Assembly: GCF_000735135.1 (NCBI RefSeq)
Contig: NZ_JPLZ01000002.1
Coordinates: 160,317-224,316 of the forward strand
Origin: Chryseobacterium sp. FH1
GTDB taxonomy: Bacteria > Bacteroidota > Bacteroidia > Flavobacteriales > Weeksellaceae
Length of the DNA stretch: 64,000 bases
Reading direction: 5' to 3'
This document shows, in pieces, positions 25,711-35,637 of the stretch. The stretch's first letter is position 1; every line of letters begins with the position of its first letter. The notes below the pieces were generated by a model, which saw only the letters and a program-made list of their open reading frames with translations, was not told where the DNA came from and did not search any database. The translations under genes were made by a program, and so were the position numbers.

Positions 25711-27672
25711 TTAACTCTCTGTATTTAAGACGTTTCCAGCATCAGCAGGATTATCAAGACTTGATACAGGTTTTTCTGTCAATTCTGGATCCCAAGCCCG
25801 TTTTCCGAAAATCTCTTCAAGATCTTCGCGGAAAATCACTTCTTTTTCTAATAATTTCTGAGCAAGTGCGTCCAATTTGTCTCTGTTTTCTGACAGAATA
25901 TTAACGGCTCTTGCGTATTGCGTTTCGATCAATTTGGAAATCTCTTCGTCGATCAATTTTGCAGTTTGTTCAGAATATGGTTTTCCAAAGCTGTACTCAG
26001 ATTGTCCCGAACTGTCGTAGTAAGAAATGTTTCCTACCTTGTCGTTCAGACCGTAGATTGTAACCATCGCCTGAGCTTGTTTCGTCACTCTTTCAAGATC
26101 TGATAGCGCACCAGTGGATATGTTGCCAAAAACAACTTGTTCTGCAGCTCTACCGCCAAGTGTGGCACAAACCTCATCCAACATTTGTTGAGTCGTTGTC
26201 AATTGTCTCTCTTCCGGAAGATACCAAGCCGCTCCAAGTGAACGTCCTCTTGGAACGATCGTCACTTTCAGAAGTGGCGCTGCGTGCTCTACCAACCAAG
26301 AAATTGTAGCGTGACCAGCCTCGTGGAAGGCAACTCTTCTTTTTTCAGAAGGTTTGATGGCTTTATTTTTCTTCTCAAGACCACCGATGATTCTATCAAC
26401 TGCGTCCAAGAAATCTTGTTTGTTTACAGATTCGTGAGAGTTTCTTGCCGCAATCAATGCCGCTTCATTACAAACATTCGCAATATCAGCACCGCTGAAT
26501 CCCGGCGTTTGCTTTGCCAAAAACTCTCTATCGATGGAGTCGTCCATTTTAATTTTAGCCAAATGAACTTCGAAGATTTGTTTTCTCTCGTGTAATTCTG
26601 GAAGATCCACGTAGATAGAACGGTCAAAACGTCCTGCTCTCATCAATGCTTTGTCCAAAATATCTGCACGGTTTGTAGCCGCCATTACGATTACGTTTAC
26701 ATCCGTACCAAAACCGTCCATTTCTGTAAGCAATTGGTTCAATGTATTTTCACGTTCGTCGTTTCCGCCTTGCATTCCGCCTTTTCCTCTCGCTCTACCA
26801 ATCGCATCAATCTCATCAATGAAAATAATGGCTGGAGATTTGGCTTTAGCCTGAGCAAAAAGATCTCTTACTCTGGAAGCACCAACCCCTACAAACATCT
26901 CAACGAAATCTGAACCTGAAAGTGAGAAAAACGGAACCTTAGCTTCACCAGCAACTGCTTTTGCCAACAAAGTTTTACCTGTTCCCGGAGGTCCAACCAA
27001 AAGAACACCTTTTGGAATTTTACCACCAAGTTTAGTATATTTTTCAGAGTTCTTCAAGAAATCTACAACTTCCTGAACTTCCTCTTTTGCGCCTTCCAAT
27101 CCTGCAACATCTTTGAATGTCACTTGCATTTTATCCTTTTCGTCAAATAATTTTGCTTTGGATTTACCTATGCTGAAGATCTGTCCGCCAGGTCCGCCAG
27201 CGCCACCGCCCATTTTTCTAAAAATGAAGAAATATAGTAAAGCGAAAAGTCCACCCCAAAGTGCTAAGGTGAATAGCAATTCAGAGAAACCACTTTGGCT
27301 TTTACCAAATTCCATCCTAGCTTTGGTTGGCAAATTGGCATTGATACTTTCGAATCTCTCTTGGAAATAACGAAGATCACCATAAGTCAAAACAAAATCC
27401 GGACTCGGTTTGATGTTGATCACAGAAAGAGGATCATCTTTTTTTGCTCCTTTCTGCAATTCTGCCTTCGCCGCTTTCGTAAGGTAAACATCGGCTTTGA
27501 AGTTGTCTCTATAGACCATCACTTCGCCCACTTTCCCTTTTTCTACATAATCGTAAAATTCTTTCTCATCAATGTTTTTTACCATAGAATCTCCAAGAAG
27601 TCCTGGAAGAAATATAAGTAAAATAAGTCCCAGTATAACGGGTATAAACCAATTGAATCCTTTGTTATTCAT
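25711..27672 (-). CDS. ftsH: ATP-dependent zinc metalloprotease FtsH
   Basis: A 653-residue membrane AAA+ protease. Two membrane helices (about residues 7-27 and 130-152) flank a periplasmic domain. Walker A is GPPGTGKT near residue 228, Walker B is [11 protein letters not shown], and the zinc-binding site is HEAGH near residue 454. A Gly-rich cytoplasmic linker (GGGAGGPGG) follows helix 2, as in other Bacteroidota FtsH proteins. It degrades membrane and short-lived cytosolic proteins. It is 39 bp downstream of rsfS and probably cotranscribed with it. Confidence 0.97.
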   Translation of the reverse strand: MNNKGFNWFIPVILGLILLIFLPGLLGDSMVKNIDEKEFYDYVEKGKVGEVMVYRDNFKADVYLTKAAKAELQKGAKKDDPLSVINIKPSPDFVLTYGDLRYFQERFESINANLPTKARMEFGKSQSGFSELLFTLALWGGLFALLYFFIFRKMGGGAGGPGGQIFSIGKSKAKLFDEKDKMQVTFKDVAGLEGAKEEVQEVVDFLKNSEKYTKLGGKIPKGVLLVGPPGTGKTLLAKAVAGEAKVPFFSLSGSDFVEMFVGVGASRVRDLFAQAKAKSPAIIFIDEIDAIGRARGKGGMQGGNDERENTLNQLLTEMDGFGTDVNVIVMAATNRADILDKALMRAGRFDRSIYVDLPELHERKQIFEVHLAKIKMDDSIDREFLAKQTPGFSGADIANVCNEAALIAARNSHESVNKQDFLDAVDRIIGGLEKKNKAIKPSEKRRVAFHEAGHATISWLVEHAAPLLKVTIVPRGRSLGAAWYLPEERQLTTTQQMLDEVCATLGGRAAEQVVFGNISTGALSDLERVTKQAQAMVTIYGLNDKVGNISYYDSSGQSEYSFGKPYSEQTAKLIDEEISKLIETQYARAVNILSENRDKLDALAQKLLEKEVIFREDLEEIFGKRAWDPELTEKPVSSLDNPADAGNVLNTES

Positions 27673-27711
27673 TCTTATTTTTTAAATATTGATGATGCAA
27701 AATTGCATCTT

Positions 27712-28074
27712 TTAACTTTCTACTTTCGTGATTTTTGCATCACCCCAAAGCTCTTCGATATCGTAATATTCGCGGATCTCTTTTTGGAAAATGTGTACCA
27801 CCACAGAAACGTAATCCACCAAAACCCACATCGAGTTCTCAGTCCCTTCTACGTGCCAAGGTCTGTCATTGAGGTCGTTTCTTACATTTTTTTGGATATT
27901 GCCTGCAATTGCGGAAACCTGCGTGTTCGAGTTTCCACTGCAGATGATAAAAGTTTCTGCTGCTGCGTTTTCTATGCCTGTTAAATCGAAGACTAAAATA
28001 TCTTCACCTTTTGTATCTTGAATCGATTCTACGATCTTATCGATTAATAATTGTTTTTCTGTAATTTTACTCAT
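27712..28074 (-). CDS. rsfS: Ribosomal silencing factor RsfS
   Basis: A 120-residue RsfS/Iojap protein, which binds L14 and blocks joining of the ribosomal subunits when nutrients are short. The family core is visible as KGEDILVFDLTGIENAA, FIICSGNS, and the DYVSVVVHIFQ segment near the C-terminus, followed by YYDIEELWGDA. The length is normal. It heads the rsfS-ftsH run. A perfect TAAATTTG box lies 21 bp upstream of the start. Confidence 0.94.
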   Translation of the reverse strand: MSKITEKQLLIDKIVESIQDTKGEDILVFDLTGIENAAAETFIICSGNSNTQVSAIAGNIQKNVRNDLNDRPWHVEGTENSMWVLVDYVSVVVHIFQKEIREYYDIEELWGDAKITKVES

Positions 28075-28094
28075 TAAAAAAATTGTCTAATTTG

Positions 28095-28102
28095 CAAATT
28101 TA
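28095..28102 (-). promoter_or_regulatory. -7 promoter box of the rsfS-ftsH run
   Basis: On the minus strand the box is TAAATTTG, a full match to the TAnnTTTG consensus. No clear -33 TTG is visible at the usual distance. Confidence 0.45.
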
Positions 28103-28162
28103 TTGATTTTAATCTATTTATCTTTTGTTTCTGACTTTTATTATCTCTTAAAGTTTTCATAA

Positions 28163-28873
28163 ATGAGCCAAATTTTCCACTTAGAAAATTGTTTTTCTAC
28201 CAACGACGAAATTTTATCCCTTTTAAATGAAGACGAACCAACTGCTGTTTTTACTTTTAATCAAACAAAAGGTCGTGGACAGTATGGGAATATTTGGAAG
28301 GTGAATCCCAATCAAAATCTGGCTTATTCTATCGCCATCAAAACTTCAAACATCCGTATTTTCGATACATTCGTCAATTATTATACCGCGATCATCGTCC
28401 GAGATTTTCTTGCCAATCTGACCAATGCAAGCTGTAAAATAAAATGGCCAAACGACATTATACTAAATGGAAAAAAAGTCTGTGGCATTCTCATCGAGAA
28501 GAAAAAAGTTGAGAATGTGGAATATTACATCCTTGGAATTGGGATCAATGTGCTTCAAACCGATTTCTCAAATCTCCCAAAAGCCGGCTCTGTATTGACT
28601 GCCACAGAGTTAAGTTTTGATTTGAAGGAATTCGCCCATCAGTTCCATCAATATTTGATTTCAAGGATACAGGACATCAATCCAGAAGAAGAAATCCTGA
28701 ATATCTATAACCAATCGCTCTTCCGAAAAGACGAAATCTCTGTTTTTCAGAAAAATGATTTGCGCCAAAATGGCATTATCAAAAATGCTGACAAAAATGG
28801 TTTTCTCTGGATTGATCTGGAAAATGAAGGCTTGCAAAAGTTCTTCCACAAGGAGATTGAACTTCTATATTGA
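28163..28873 (+). CDS. birA: Biotin--[acetyl-CoA-carboxylase] ligase
   Basis: A 236-residue biotin protein ligase that attaches biotin to the acetyl-CoA carboxylase carrier protein. The biotinyl-AMP site is KGRGQYGNIW (GRGxxxxxW) near residue 38-47, followed by KIKWPNDIILNGKKVCGILIE. It has no N-terminal helix-turn-helix domain, so it cannot act as the biotin-operon repressor. It is divergent from rsfS and convergent with the Lpt permease gene. Confidence 0.94.
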   Translation: MSQIFHLENCFSTNDEILSLLNEDEPTAVFTFNQTKGRGQYGNIWKVNPNQNLAYSIAIKTSNIRIFDTFVNYYTAIIVRDFLANLTNASCKIKWPNDIILNGKKVCGILIEKKKVENVEYYILGIGINVLQTDFSNLPKAGSVLTATELSFDLKEFAHQFHQYLISRIQDINPEEEILNIYNQSLFRKDEISVFQKNDLRQNGIIKNADKNGFLWIDLENEGLQKFFHKEIELLY

Positions 28874-28922
28874 ATTCGGAAATTTTCCTATTGAACAGAT
28901 TTTATAATTCTCGATTATGAAA

Positions 28923-30017
28923 TTACTGATTCGCTCTTTTGATGTAAAGATAAGCGGCAATAGGCGCAAAAACGATGTTCGGAAGCCACATTGCCAAGAG
29001 TGGTGTCAAGGTTTTGTTCTCGGAAACCACATTTAAAACTTGGAATGAAAAGACAAACAAAAACGCCAAAGCAATTCCTAATGCGAGATTAAGTCCCAAT
29101 CCGCCACGTTTTTTCTGTGATGATAATGAGAGTCCGAGAAACGTCAAAATAATAATGGAAACAGGCATTGAGGTTCTTTGATAAAGCTCATTGTAAAAGG
29201 AAGTTACGTTGTTGTTTCCTTTCATTTTTTCCCGCTCGATCATCGTCAGCAACTCGGGCGTGGTTTTGTTTTGAGCCACCAATTTGTCCGGAAACAATTC
29301 CGAAGGTGGCAACTTGAAATCCTGAATCTTCGTTGTTCCGCTTCCAAGGATTTCGGTGTCATTTTTTCCAGCCGTTCGTTCTGTATAATTATTAACAACA
29401 AAATGCTTTTTCTTCGCTTCCCACTGGATATCCATCGCCGAGATTTGATAAATAAGCTTTTTGTTTTTGTCAAATTTTTGGTACATATAGCCAGTTCCGC
29501 GATTTTCCTTCTTGTTGTAGCTGTTCACAAAAATGTAGTCGGTTGGACTGATGTTTGACGCGATGGTCATATTCCCAAGAAGTTTTTCTCGGTTCATACT
29601 GTTGTAAGTATAAGGTTCGAGGATATTTTTCTTGATGTTGGACCAAGGCAAAATGAAATGATTGACCGCCAAAGTCATTATAAATATCAAAATCGATGTG
29701 ATCAAATATGGTCTTGCAAACCTGTGGAAACTCGCCCCACTGCTGATGACGGCAACAATCTCCGTGTTATTCGCCATTCTGGACGTGAAGAAAATCACCG
29801 TGATAAAAACCAGAATCGACATAAAGGTCAGAATCAAATTCAGGATCCAGAACGGATAAAAATTGAGCAAGAAATAACCAACCGTAAATCCATTGCTCTC
29901 GATCCTCGGCGTTTTTGCCTGCACATCCACAACCATAATGATGATAGACAAAAGCGCCAACATAAAAATGAGGGTTCCCAAATATTTTTTGATGACGTAA
30001 AGGTCTATGATTTTCAT
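28923..30017 (-). CDS. LptF/LptG family LPS export permease
   Basis: A 364-residue YjgP/YjgQ permease with three N-terminal membrane helices (about residues 10-125), a periplasmic domain (about 130-270) and three C-terminal helices (about 280-360). This is the LptF/LptG layout; these subunits extract lipopolysaccharide from the inner membrane, powered by LptB. In Bacteroidota LptF and LptG are hard to tell apart from sequence alone, so I give no symbol. It lies downstream of tgt, separated by a 72-bp gap that holds a dispersed repeat. Confidence 0.88.
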   Translation of the reverse strand: MKIIDLYVIKKYLGTLIFMLALLSIIIMVVDVQAKTPRIESNGFTVGYFLLNFYPFWILNLILTFMSILVFITVIFFTSRMANNTEIVAVISSGASFHRFARPYLITSILIFIMTLAVNHFILPWSNIKKNILEPYTYNSMNREKLLGNMTIASNISPTDYIFVNSYNKKENRGTGYMYQKFDKNKKLIYQISAMDIQWEAKKKHFVVNNYTERTAGKNDTEILGSGTTKIQDFKLPPSELFPDKLVAQNKTTPELLTMIEREKMKGNNNVTSFYNELYQRTSMPVSIIILTFLGLSLSSQKKRGGLGLNLALGIALAFLFVFSFQVLNVVSENKTLTPLLAMWLPNIVFAPIAAYLYIKRANQ

Positions 30018-30021
30018 CGAG

Positions 30022-30066
30022 TTATAATTGATAAATGATGATTGATAATTGATTTTCGCTTGATTC
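30022..30066. repeat. Dispersed GATAATTGAT-type repeat between tgt and the Lpt permease gene
   Basis: The stretch contains TAATTGATAAATGATGATTG and then ATTGATTTTCGCTTGA. The TTTTCGCTTG end recurs in the copy near 57586, supporting a common element rather than simple AT-rich sequence. Confidence 0.65.
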
Positions 30067-30089
30067 TTTTTACTTTTTTCTTAAGTCTT

Positions 30090-31220
30090 CTAAAGCCTTG
30101 TCTTCAACTGTGGAATGATTGAATCTTTCCATTGATAGAAGTCGCCTGCAACGATATGTTCTCTCGCAACTTTCACCAAATCAAGATAAAATGCCAAATT
30201 ATGGATTGATGCAATCTGCTTTGCCAAATATTCCTTGGAAACGAAAAGGTGACGCACGTAAGCCTTGCTGTAAGCGCTGTCCACAAAACTCGTCCCAAAC
30301 TCATCAAGCGGGGAGAAATCTTCTTTCCAACGTTCGTTTTTCATATTCATCACACCTTGCCAAGTGAAGAGCATTGCGTTTCTCGCATTTCTGGTCGGCA
30401 TTACGCAATCCATCATATCCACGCCAAAACCAATACTTTCCAGAATATTCCAAGGTGTTCCAACGCCCATCAAATATCTTGGTTTGTCTTTCGGGAGAAT
30501 GTCCGTCACTTCATTTGTGATCCTGTACATTTCCGGTTCTGGCTCGCCAACGGAAAGTCCACCGATTGCGTTACCTTCTGCACCAGCCTCTGAAATCACC
30601 TCAGCAGAAATTTTCCTTAAATCTGAATAACAAGAACCTTGGACAATTGGGAACAATCGTTGTTTATGACCGTACAATTCTTTATTTTCCTCAGTCCAAG
30701 TGATGCATCTTTTCAACCAACGGTGCGTAAGCTCCATTGATGTTTTTACAGCGTTATAGTCGCTTGGATAAGCAATACACTCATCAAAAGCCATAAAAAT
30801 ATCCGCACCAATCTGTCTTTGGATTTGCATCGAAACTTCCGGCGACATAAAATGCAAACTCCCGTCGATATGTGATTTAAACTTCACGCCTTCTTCCGTG
30901 ATTTTTCTACTTTTTGCTAACGAAAAAACCTGATAACCACCGGAGTCTGTCAAAATTGGCAAATCCCAATTCATAAATTGGTGAAGTCCGCCCGCTTTTT
31001 CCATAATGTCCATCGTCGGACGTAGCATCAAATGGTAGGTATTTCCTAAGATGATCTGCGCTTTGATGTCTTCTTTAAGTTCTCTCTGGTGAACGGTTTT
31101 CACAGAGGCAACCGTTCCAACTGGCATAAAAATCGGGGTTTGGATCTGTCCGTGGTCAGTATTGATAACTCCAGCTCTAGCTTTTGATTCTGAAGTTTTT
31201 TCGATTTCAAAAAATTTCAT
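30090..31220 (-). CDS. tgt: Queuine/preQ1 tRNA-guanine transglycosylase (Tgt), lacking the usual zinc cysteines
   Basis: A 376-residue TIM-barrel transglycosylase that exchanges guanine-34 for preQ1 in tRNAs with GUN anticodons. Active-site elements are present: LTDSGGYQVFSL, MAFDECIAYP (base recognition), GGLSVGEP, and the nucleophile Asp in MDCVMPTRNARN. The zinc site of E. coli-type enzymes (CxCxxC before YSRAYL) is replaced here by FGTSFVDSAYSKAYV, so all three Cys ligands are missing although the later His (IHNL) remains. I recall the same change in other flavobacterial Tgts, so it is probably a lineage trait. queE at the right end of the window serves the same pathway. Confidence 0.93.
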   Translation of the reverse strand: MKFFEIEKTSESKARAGVINTDHGQIQTPIFMPVGTVASVKTVHQRELKEDIKAQIILGNTYHLMLRPTMDIMEKAGGLHQFMNWDLPILTDSGGYQVFSLAKSRKITEEGVKFKSHIDGSLHFMSPEVSMQIQRQIGADIFMAFDECIAYPSDYNAVKTSMELTHRWLKRCITWTEENKELYGHKQRLFPIVQGSCYSDLRKISAEVISEAGAEGNAIGGLSVGEPEPEMYRITNEVTDILPKDKPRYLMGVGTPWNILESIGFGVDMMDCVMPTRNARNAMLFTWQGVMNMKNERWKEDFSPLDEFGTSFVDSAYSKAYVRHLFVSKEYLAKQIASIHNLAFYLDLVKVAREHIVAGDFYQWKDSIIPQLKTRL

Positions 31221-31277
31221 TCTTATGATTTTTAATCCTTTTTCGATGATTCTCGAATGGAAAACCAGACTGCAAAT

Positions 31278-31652
31278 CTATCTTGCTTGTGGCGGAATTC
31301 CAGGATTGTCTTTTAATTTTTTATTGATAAAAGCCTCAGCTTTCGGGTCTTTTGCTTTAATAATTTCCTGCGCCTCGTCCAAGATTTCTTTCATTGTCTC
31401 TGGCTTGGTCATATAATATTGATAGCTATCCGTGAAAAGCTGGCCTTTGATTTTATATTTTTTCAAGATAAATCTTGTCGCGTTTTCAGAATTGATATTG
31501 GTTCCGATGGTGAATTGCTGTTCATTGATTGCAAAGTCAGCGATGATCTCGGACATCTTTTCTTCATCGAGAATATCTTTCGGTTTTTCTATCGCTTCCG
31601 TACAGGACAAAACGCTGAAAATCATCATTAAAGAAAAAACAAAATGCTTCAT
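31278..31652 (-). CDS. DUF4296 lipoprotein
   Basis: A 124-residue lipoprotein with lipobox VLSC near residue 16 and the DUF4296 pattern: KPKDILDEEKMSEIIADF, then IxxQF-type helix and YYMTKPETMKEI. The family is Bacteroidota-specific and uncharacterised. I start at the ATG at 31652, giving a proper leader; 30 further upstream in-frame codons lack signal features. It lies between a polyprenol-phosphate glycosyltransferase and tgt. The tail NPGIPPQAR is basic and Pro-rich. Confidence 0.82.
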   Translation of the reverse strand: MKHFVFSLMMIFSVLSCTEAIEKPKDILDEEKMSEIIADFAINEQQFTIGTNINSENATRFILKKYKIKGQLFTDSYQYYMTKPETMKEILDEAQEIIKAKDPKAEAFINKKLKDNPGIPPQAR

Positions 31653-31785
31653 ATTAATTTTTCCACCACATAGGCACAATAGATTTTTAGGAAGAAAATT
31701 TTCTTCAAAAGTTAAAATAGCTATTTGTCCTTTTTTGCTCATCTCTGATTTGAAATTTCTATGTTTCTATGTGGTTTTTATAATG

Positions 31786-32502
31786 TTATAATTTTCCGAT
31801 CAGGTTTTTCCATTTCAAATTCAGAACACCAAAAATTGCTTCCTGGATGATTCCGCCGTTCATTTTGCTCACGCCTTCTGTCCTGTCTGTAAATATAATC
31901 GGCACTTCCACGATCTTCAGATCTTTCTTGAAAACGCGATATTTCATTTCAACCTGGAAACCGTAACCTTTCAATTTGATCTTATCGAGACCAATTGCGA
32001 TCAAGGTTTCTTTTTTAAAACAAACAAATCCCGCCGTCGTATCGTGAATTGGAAGTCCGAGGACAAATCTTACATATTTCGACGCAAAATAAGACAACAA
32101 AACCCTTCCCATTGGCCAGTTCACCACATTTACACCTTGAGAATATCTGGAACCAACGGCCATATCTGCCGATTTGCAAGCTTCGAAAAGTCTTATCAAA
32201 TCTTTTGGATTGTGCGAAAAATCGGCATCCATTTCGAAAATGTAATCATATTCGTTGTGAATCGCCCACTGGAAACCGTGAATGTAAGCTTTTCCTAAAC
32301 CGTCTTTGATCTTTCGAACGGTCAAATGCAATTGAAGCGGAAATTTTTCACGCAGATTTTTGACGATCTCAGCCGTTCCATCGGGCGAAGAATCGTCCAC
32401 CACCAAAACGTGGAAATCCTGTTCCAAAGCAAAAACAGCCGAAATGATCTTTTCGACGTTCTCTTTTTCGTTGTAGGTGGGAATAATGACAAGTTTCTTC
32501 AT
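31786..32502 (-). CDS. Polyprenol-phosphate mannosyltransferase-like family 2 glycosyltransferase
   Basis: A 238-residue GT2 enzyme of the Dpm1/Ppm1 type. Nucleotide-sugar binding motifs are LVIIPTYNEKENVE, VVDDSSPDGTAE and the DXD-like MDADFSHNP. The GSRYSQG and GYGFQVEMKYR segments are typical of polyprenol monophosphomannose synthases, which load mannose or a related sugar on lipid carrier at the cytoplasmic face. There are no C-terminal membrane helices. ATG 32502 gives the family N-terminus. Neighbouring DUF4296 and tgt are on the same strand. Confidence 0.88.
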   Translation of the reverse strand: MKKLVIIPTYNEKENVEKIISAVFALEQDFHVLVVDDSSPDGTAEIVKNLREKFPLQLHLTVRKIKDGLGKAYIHGFQWAIHNEYDYIFEMDADFSHNPKDLIRLFEACKSADMAVGSRYSQGVNVVNWPMGRVLLSYFASKYVRFVLGLPIHDTTAGFVCFKKETLIAIGLDKIKLKGYGFQVEMKYRVFKKDLKIVEVPIIFTDRTEGVSKMNGGIIQEAIFGVLNLKWKNLIGKL

Positions 32503-32648
32503 CCGGCAAATAATCCGCAAAGATAATCTTTAATCGTTAATGTTTATTTGGCGCGGTGGAAATTAACTTTTTTTAATAGAAAAGTGATTAATTCTCTACC
32601 AATTAATTTATATTTTTTTAATAATTAGCTGTGGCTTCGTTTAAAGAA

Positions 32649-32677
32649 AAAATGCCAATTATTGAAATTGGCATTTT
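32649..32677 (-). terminator. Terminator of the delta-60 repeat gene
   Basis: AAAATGCCAATT (32649-32660) and AATTGGCATTTT (32666-32677) are perfect 12-bp arms with a 5-nt loop, placed right after the stop of the minus-strand gene. T tracts exist on both sides. Confidence 0.78.
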
Positions 32678-32680
32678 AAA

Positions 32681-34084
32681 TTATTTTTTTATAAAAGTTT
32701 TTTTAAATGTATTTTTTAATGTCACTATTTCAATGTAGTAAGTTCCCGACACCAAATTCCTTACATCTATTTTTTGATTATCTTTTTTATGTTTTACTGT
32801 TCTTCCAGATACATCGGCAATTCTCACGGAGAAATTAGATTCTTGAATTCCATCAAATATCAAAAAGTCATTTGTGGGATTAGGATAAACTCTCAAGTAT
32901 GATGTTTTTGTATCATTAGTACTCAATTGATTATCTCCTTTAAATCCAACTATTGATAATCTGGAATTACCATCAGTCCCAGGAACTAAGCCCAAGCAAA
33001 TCAATCTATTATTTGACTGAACAAAACCGTCTGAAAAAATCTGAAAAGAATCCTCCCTCTTAATTCCATTTTGGTTGAACGACGCATCAAGACCTGAATT
33101 ATTAATTCTACTTACATAAGCGCCATTTCCCATCCCCACCAAATAAATTTCGTTATTATTCCTGAATGAGTAGGAATAATATACATTAGTTGATGTGTAT
33201 GTAAAAGATCCTGTATTGTTGAAACTGATATCTTGCGTTCCGTTACTTTTAAGTTTTACTAATTTTTTGGTATCGTTAGAGTTGCTTGCTGATTTGGCAA
33301 GAAATAGATTAATGTTTCCATTTTCATCAATATTTGCAACATTTCCACTGGGAAGATAAAATTCACTATCAATTTCGAATACACCATTATTAGCAAATGA
33401 AGTATCCTTGGTTCCGTCCAAATTATACTGTACGAGAGCACTAAAATTATTAAAGACTGTAGGAACAACGCCCAAAATTTTGTCGTTTGAAAGTTTAGTA
33501 TAACTTAAAGCATTATCTAATGTTAAAATTCCTGCCGTACCAAATACACTGTCAATACTTCCATTGAGATCAAAACGATAGACATTCGTTTTTTTATTAT
33601 TGACATCTAATAGATTTATGTAGATTTTATTCTGATACAATTCTACTTTCCCATATCTCAAACCACTGGTAATTGACGTTTTCCCCTGGACTCCAAAACT
33701 ACTATCTATTATTCCAGATGGTGTGTAGCGTTTCAAAAACCAGTCTTGTGTGTTATTTGCATTTTCCAATAGGTAGATATAGCCATTCTTATCAATCCTG
33801 AAACTATCCTGCGCATAATTCTGAGAAGTAATCTGTCCCAAATTCCCGAATGTCGTATCTAAAACCCCCTCAGAGTTGTATTTATTAATGCTATAAGATA
33901 AAGGAAAATATCCTGTTAGATAGACTACAAAAAAGCTGTCATCCAAATTTTTGTATAAACTTCCCGATCCCGCAGAAATTAGAACACTGCCATTATTAGC
34001 AAAGTTTGAATCAATATTGATATTCCCTTTTTGAGAAAAAAGCAAAGTTGAGACAAGTAAAAGAATAAAATAAATTTTCTTCAT
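32681..34084 (-). CDS. Secreted delta-60 repeat protein with T9SS sorting domain
   Basis: A 467-residue exported protein: signal peptide to about residue 18 (STLLFSQKG), then repeats of about 40-55 residues with the signature LDTTFGNLG, IDSSFGVQG, IDSVFGTAG, KDTSFANNG, QDISFNNTG and LDASFNQNG. These are delta-60 repeats, thought to form a beta-propeller-like fold. The last 80 residues (YLRVYPNPTNDFL...) are a type-A T9SS C-terminal signal, so the protein is probably delivered to the cell surface or medium. Ligand unknown. It lies in a three-gene accessory patch. Confidence 0.85.
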   Translation of the reverse strand: MKKIYFILLLVSTLLFSQKGNINIDSNFANNGSVLISAGSGSLYKNLDDSFFVVYLTGYFPLSYSINKYNSEGVLDTTFGNLGQITSQNYAQDSFRIDKNGYIYLLENANNTQDWFLKRYTPSGIIDSSFGVQGKTSITSGLRYGKVELYQNKIYINLLDVNNKKTNVYRFDLNGSIDSVFGTAGILTLDNALSYTKLSNDKILGVVPTVFNNFSALVQYNLDGTKDTSFANNGVFEIDSEFYLPSGNVANIDENGNINLFLAKSASNSNDTKKLVKLKSNGTQDISFNNTGSFTYTSTNVYYSYSFRNNNEIYLVGMGNGAYVSRINNSGLDASFNQNGIKREDSFQIFSDGFVQSNNRLICLGLVPGTDGNSRLSIVGFKGDNQLSTNDTKTSYLRVYPNPTNDFLIFDGIQESNFSVRIADVSGRTVKHKKDNQKIDVRNLVSGTYYIEIVTLKNTFKKTFIKK

Positions 34085-34112
34085 AATAATTTTTATAATA
34101 CATATTAGATTA

Positions 34113-34120
34113 CAAAATTA
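34113..34120 (-). promoter_or_regulatory. -7 promoter box of the delta-60 repeat gene
   Basis: On the minus strand the box is TAATTTTG, a full TAnnTTTG match about 28 bp from the ATG. No good -33 TTG is evident. Confidence 0.35.
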
Positions 34121-34290
34121 TGTATTTGTATCTACATATTTACATTTCGATTCTTAACATTAATTTAGTCAATTATTATCCCCAAATACGTCTCTACTTC
34201 TCAAACTAAATTAAAAAGTGATTGTCCTCAAGACGACATAAAATCTAAAAACTCATATTACTCGTATCTAATCTTATCAATAAAATTGAA

Positions 34291-35118
34291 ATGCAAAAAC
34301 CAATTACAACATTCCTTCTTATAGCTTTAATGACAATCAGTTGCAGACCAACAAGGATTTACAAAGATATTTCCTACACCAAAAACCATAAAGGAGAAGA
34401 TGTAAAACTGAATATTTTCACACCGAAAACCAGCAAGGACAAAAACTTTCCAATCCTCATTTTTATTTATGGAGGCAACTGGAACACCGGAAATAAAAAC
34501 AAATACAATCTTCTCGGGAGAAACTTTGCCCGTAAAAATATGGTGGTCGTGATTCCAGATTACACTTTGAGTCCTAATGCCGATGTGAATGAAATGACCA
34601 AGGAAATTGCGTCAGCCATTCAATTCACAAAAGTCAATGCGCAAAAATATCACGGAAATCCAGAACGAATTTTCATCTCAGGTCATTCCGCAGGCGGGCA
34701 ATTATCAACTTCCGCGGTGATGAATCCCAAATATGGAATTCCAGAGAAAACGATTTCGGGAATCATCTTAATTGATGGTGCTGGGATTGATATGAAAAAT
34801 TATCTCGAAAAATATCCGCCAACTTCAGCAGATAATTACGATATCACGTGGAGCAAAGACCCTGAAATATGGAAACAAGCGTCGTCCATCTATTTCATTA
34901 ATGAGAAAACGCCACCTTTTATAATCTATGTAGGCAAGAAAACTTATCCTTCCATAAAAGTCGCAAATGAAAATTTTTTGAAAGCATTGAAACCTTTCCA
35001 GCCAGATGTGAAATCAATTATTCTCAATAAAAAACACGTTCCGATGGTCTTGCAATATTTTTTACCTTGGAGCAATAGGTTTGATGAAGCTGTCAATTTT
35101 ATGGATAGTGTGAAATAA
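34291..35118 (+). CDS. Alpha/beta hydrolase lipoprotein (esterase-like)
   Basis: A 275-residue protein with leader and lipobox TISC (Cys near residue 18), so probably a lipid-anchored envelope enzyme. The alpha/beta-hydrolase fold resembles the BD-FAE/carboxylesterase group: FIYGGNW oxyanion motif, nucleophile ISGHSAGGQLS near residue 132, and a terminal His (KKHVPMV). The expected acidic residue is likely one of the Asp/Glu between 240 and 260 but I cannot assign it. Substrate unknown. It is divergent from the delta-60 gene. Confidence 0.8.
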   Translation: MQKPITTFLLIALMTISCRPTRIYKDISYTKNHKGEDVKLNIFTPKTSKDKNFPILIFIYGGNWNTGNKNKYNLLGRNFARKNMVVVIPDYTLSPNADVNEMTKEIASAIQFTKVNAQKYHGNPERIFISGHSAGGQLSTSAVMNPKYGIPEKTISGIILIDGAGIDMKNYLEKYPPTSADNYDITWSKDPEIWKQASSIYFINEKTPPFIIYVGKKTYPSIKVANENFLKALKPFQPDVKSIILNKKHVPMVLQYFLPWSNRFDEAVNFMDSVK

Positions 35119-35127
35119 TTTTCCCAT

Positions 35128-35637
35128 TTAAAATCCAAGCACCAAAAAGAATAGGATGAAATAAACCATAAATGTGATCTCAAAAAACTTCATTTTATAT
35201 CTATAGATTGCAATGGTGTTGATTATCAAAAGAAAAAGACAGAATAAGGCAAAGAAAAACTTTGTAAAGGATTTGATGTTGTAATAGAACAAATCCCTCC
35301 ATTTCGATTTCGACTCTAGGGCAATGTAAAATTTATCTTCCTCACTTTCTAAGGTTTCGCTTTCATTAATATAGAAAGTCAGTTTTTTATTGATGGAAGT
35401 ATTCAAGATCGCTTGGTCATCTTTGAAATACGAAAGCATCCCGTTTCCTGAATTGTAAAAAACACCAGGATATTCCTTGGTCTTGAACATAAAATAAGCA
35501 ACTCTGTTTCCGCTTTTCCTAACTTCGGTTACCGTTGCGCTGACTTGTTTTAAAGCATTATTCGAAATGAGAATTTTCCCAGGAATATAAAATATGCCGA
35601 CGACAGACATTAATATGACAAAGGTTTTGAGGCTCAT
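35128..35637 (-). CDS. Hypothetical membrane protein
   Basis: A 169-residue protein with an N-terminal hydrophobic helix (about residues 5-22), a soluble beta-rich part (about 30-110, with SATVTEVRKSGNRVAYFMF suggesting a small barrel-like domain), and two C-terminal helices (about 122-142 and 150-168). It resembles DUF3592-like membrane proteins in layout but I cannot confirm that. Its 3' end is convergent with the esterase gene, 9 bp apart, with no terminator seen. Confidence 0.55.
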   Translation of the reverse strand: MSLKTFVILMSVVGIFYIPGKILISNNALKQVSATVTEVRKSGNRVAYFMFKTKEYPGVFYNSGNGMLSYFKDDQAILNTSINKKLTFYINESETLESEEDKFYIALESKSKWRDLFYYNIKSFTKFFFALFCLFLLIINTIAIYRYKMKFFEITFMVYFILFFLVLGF

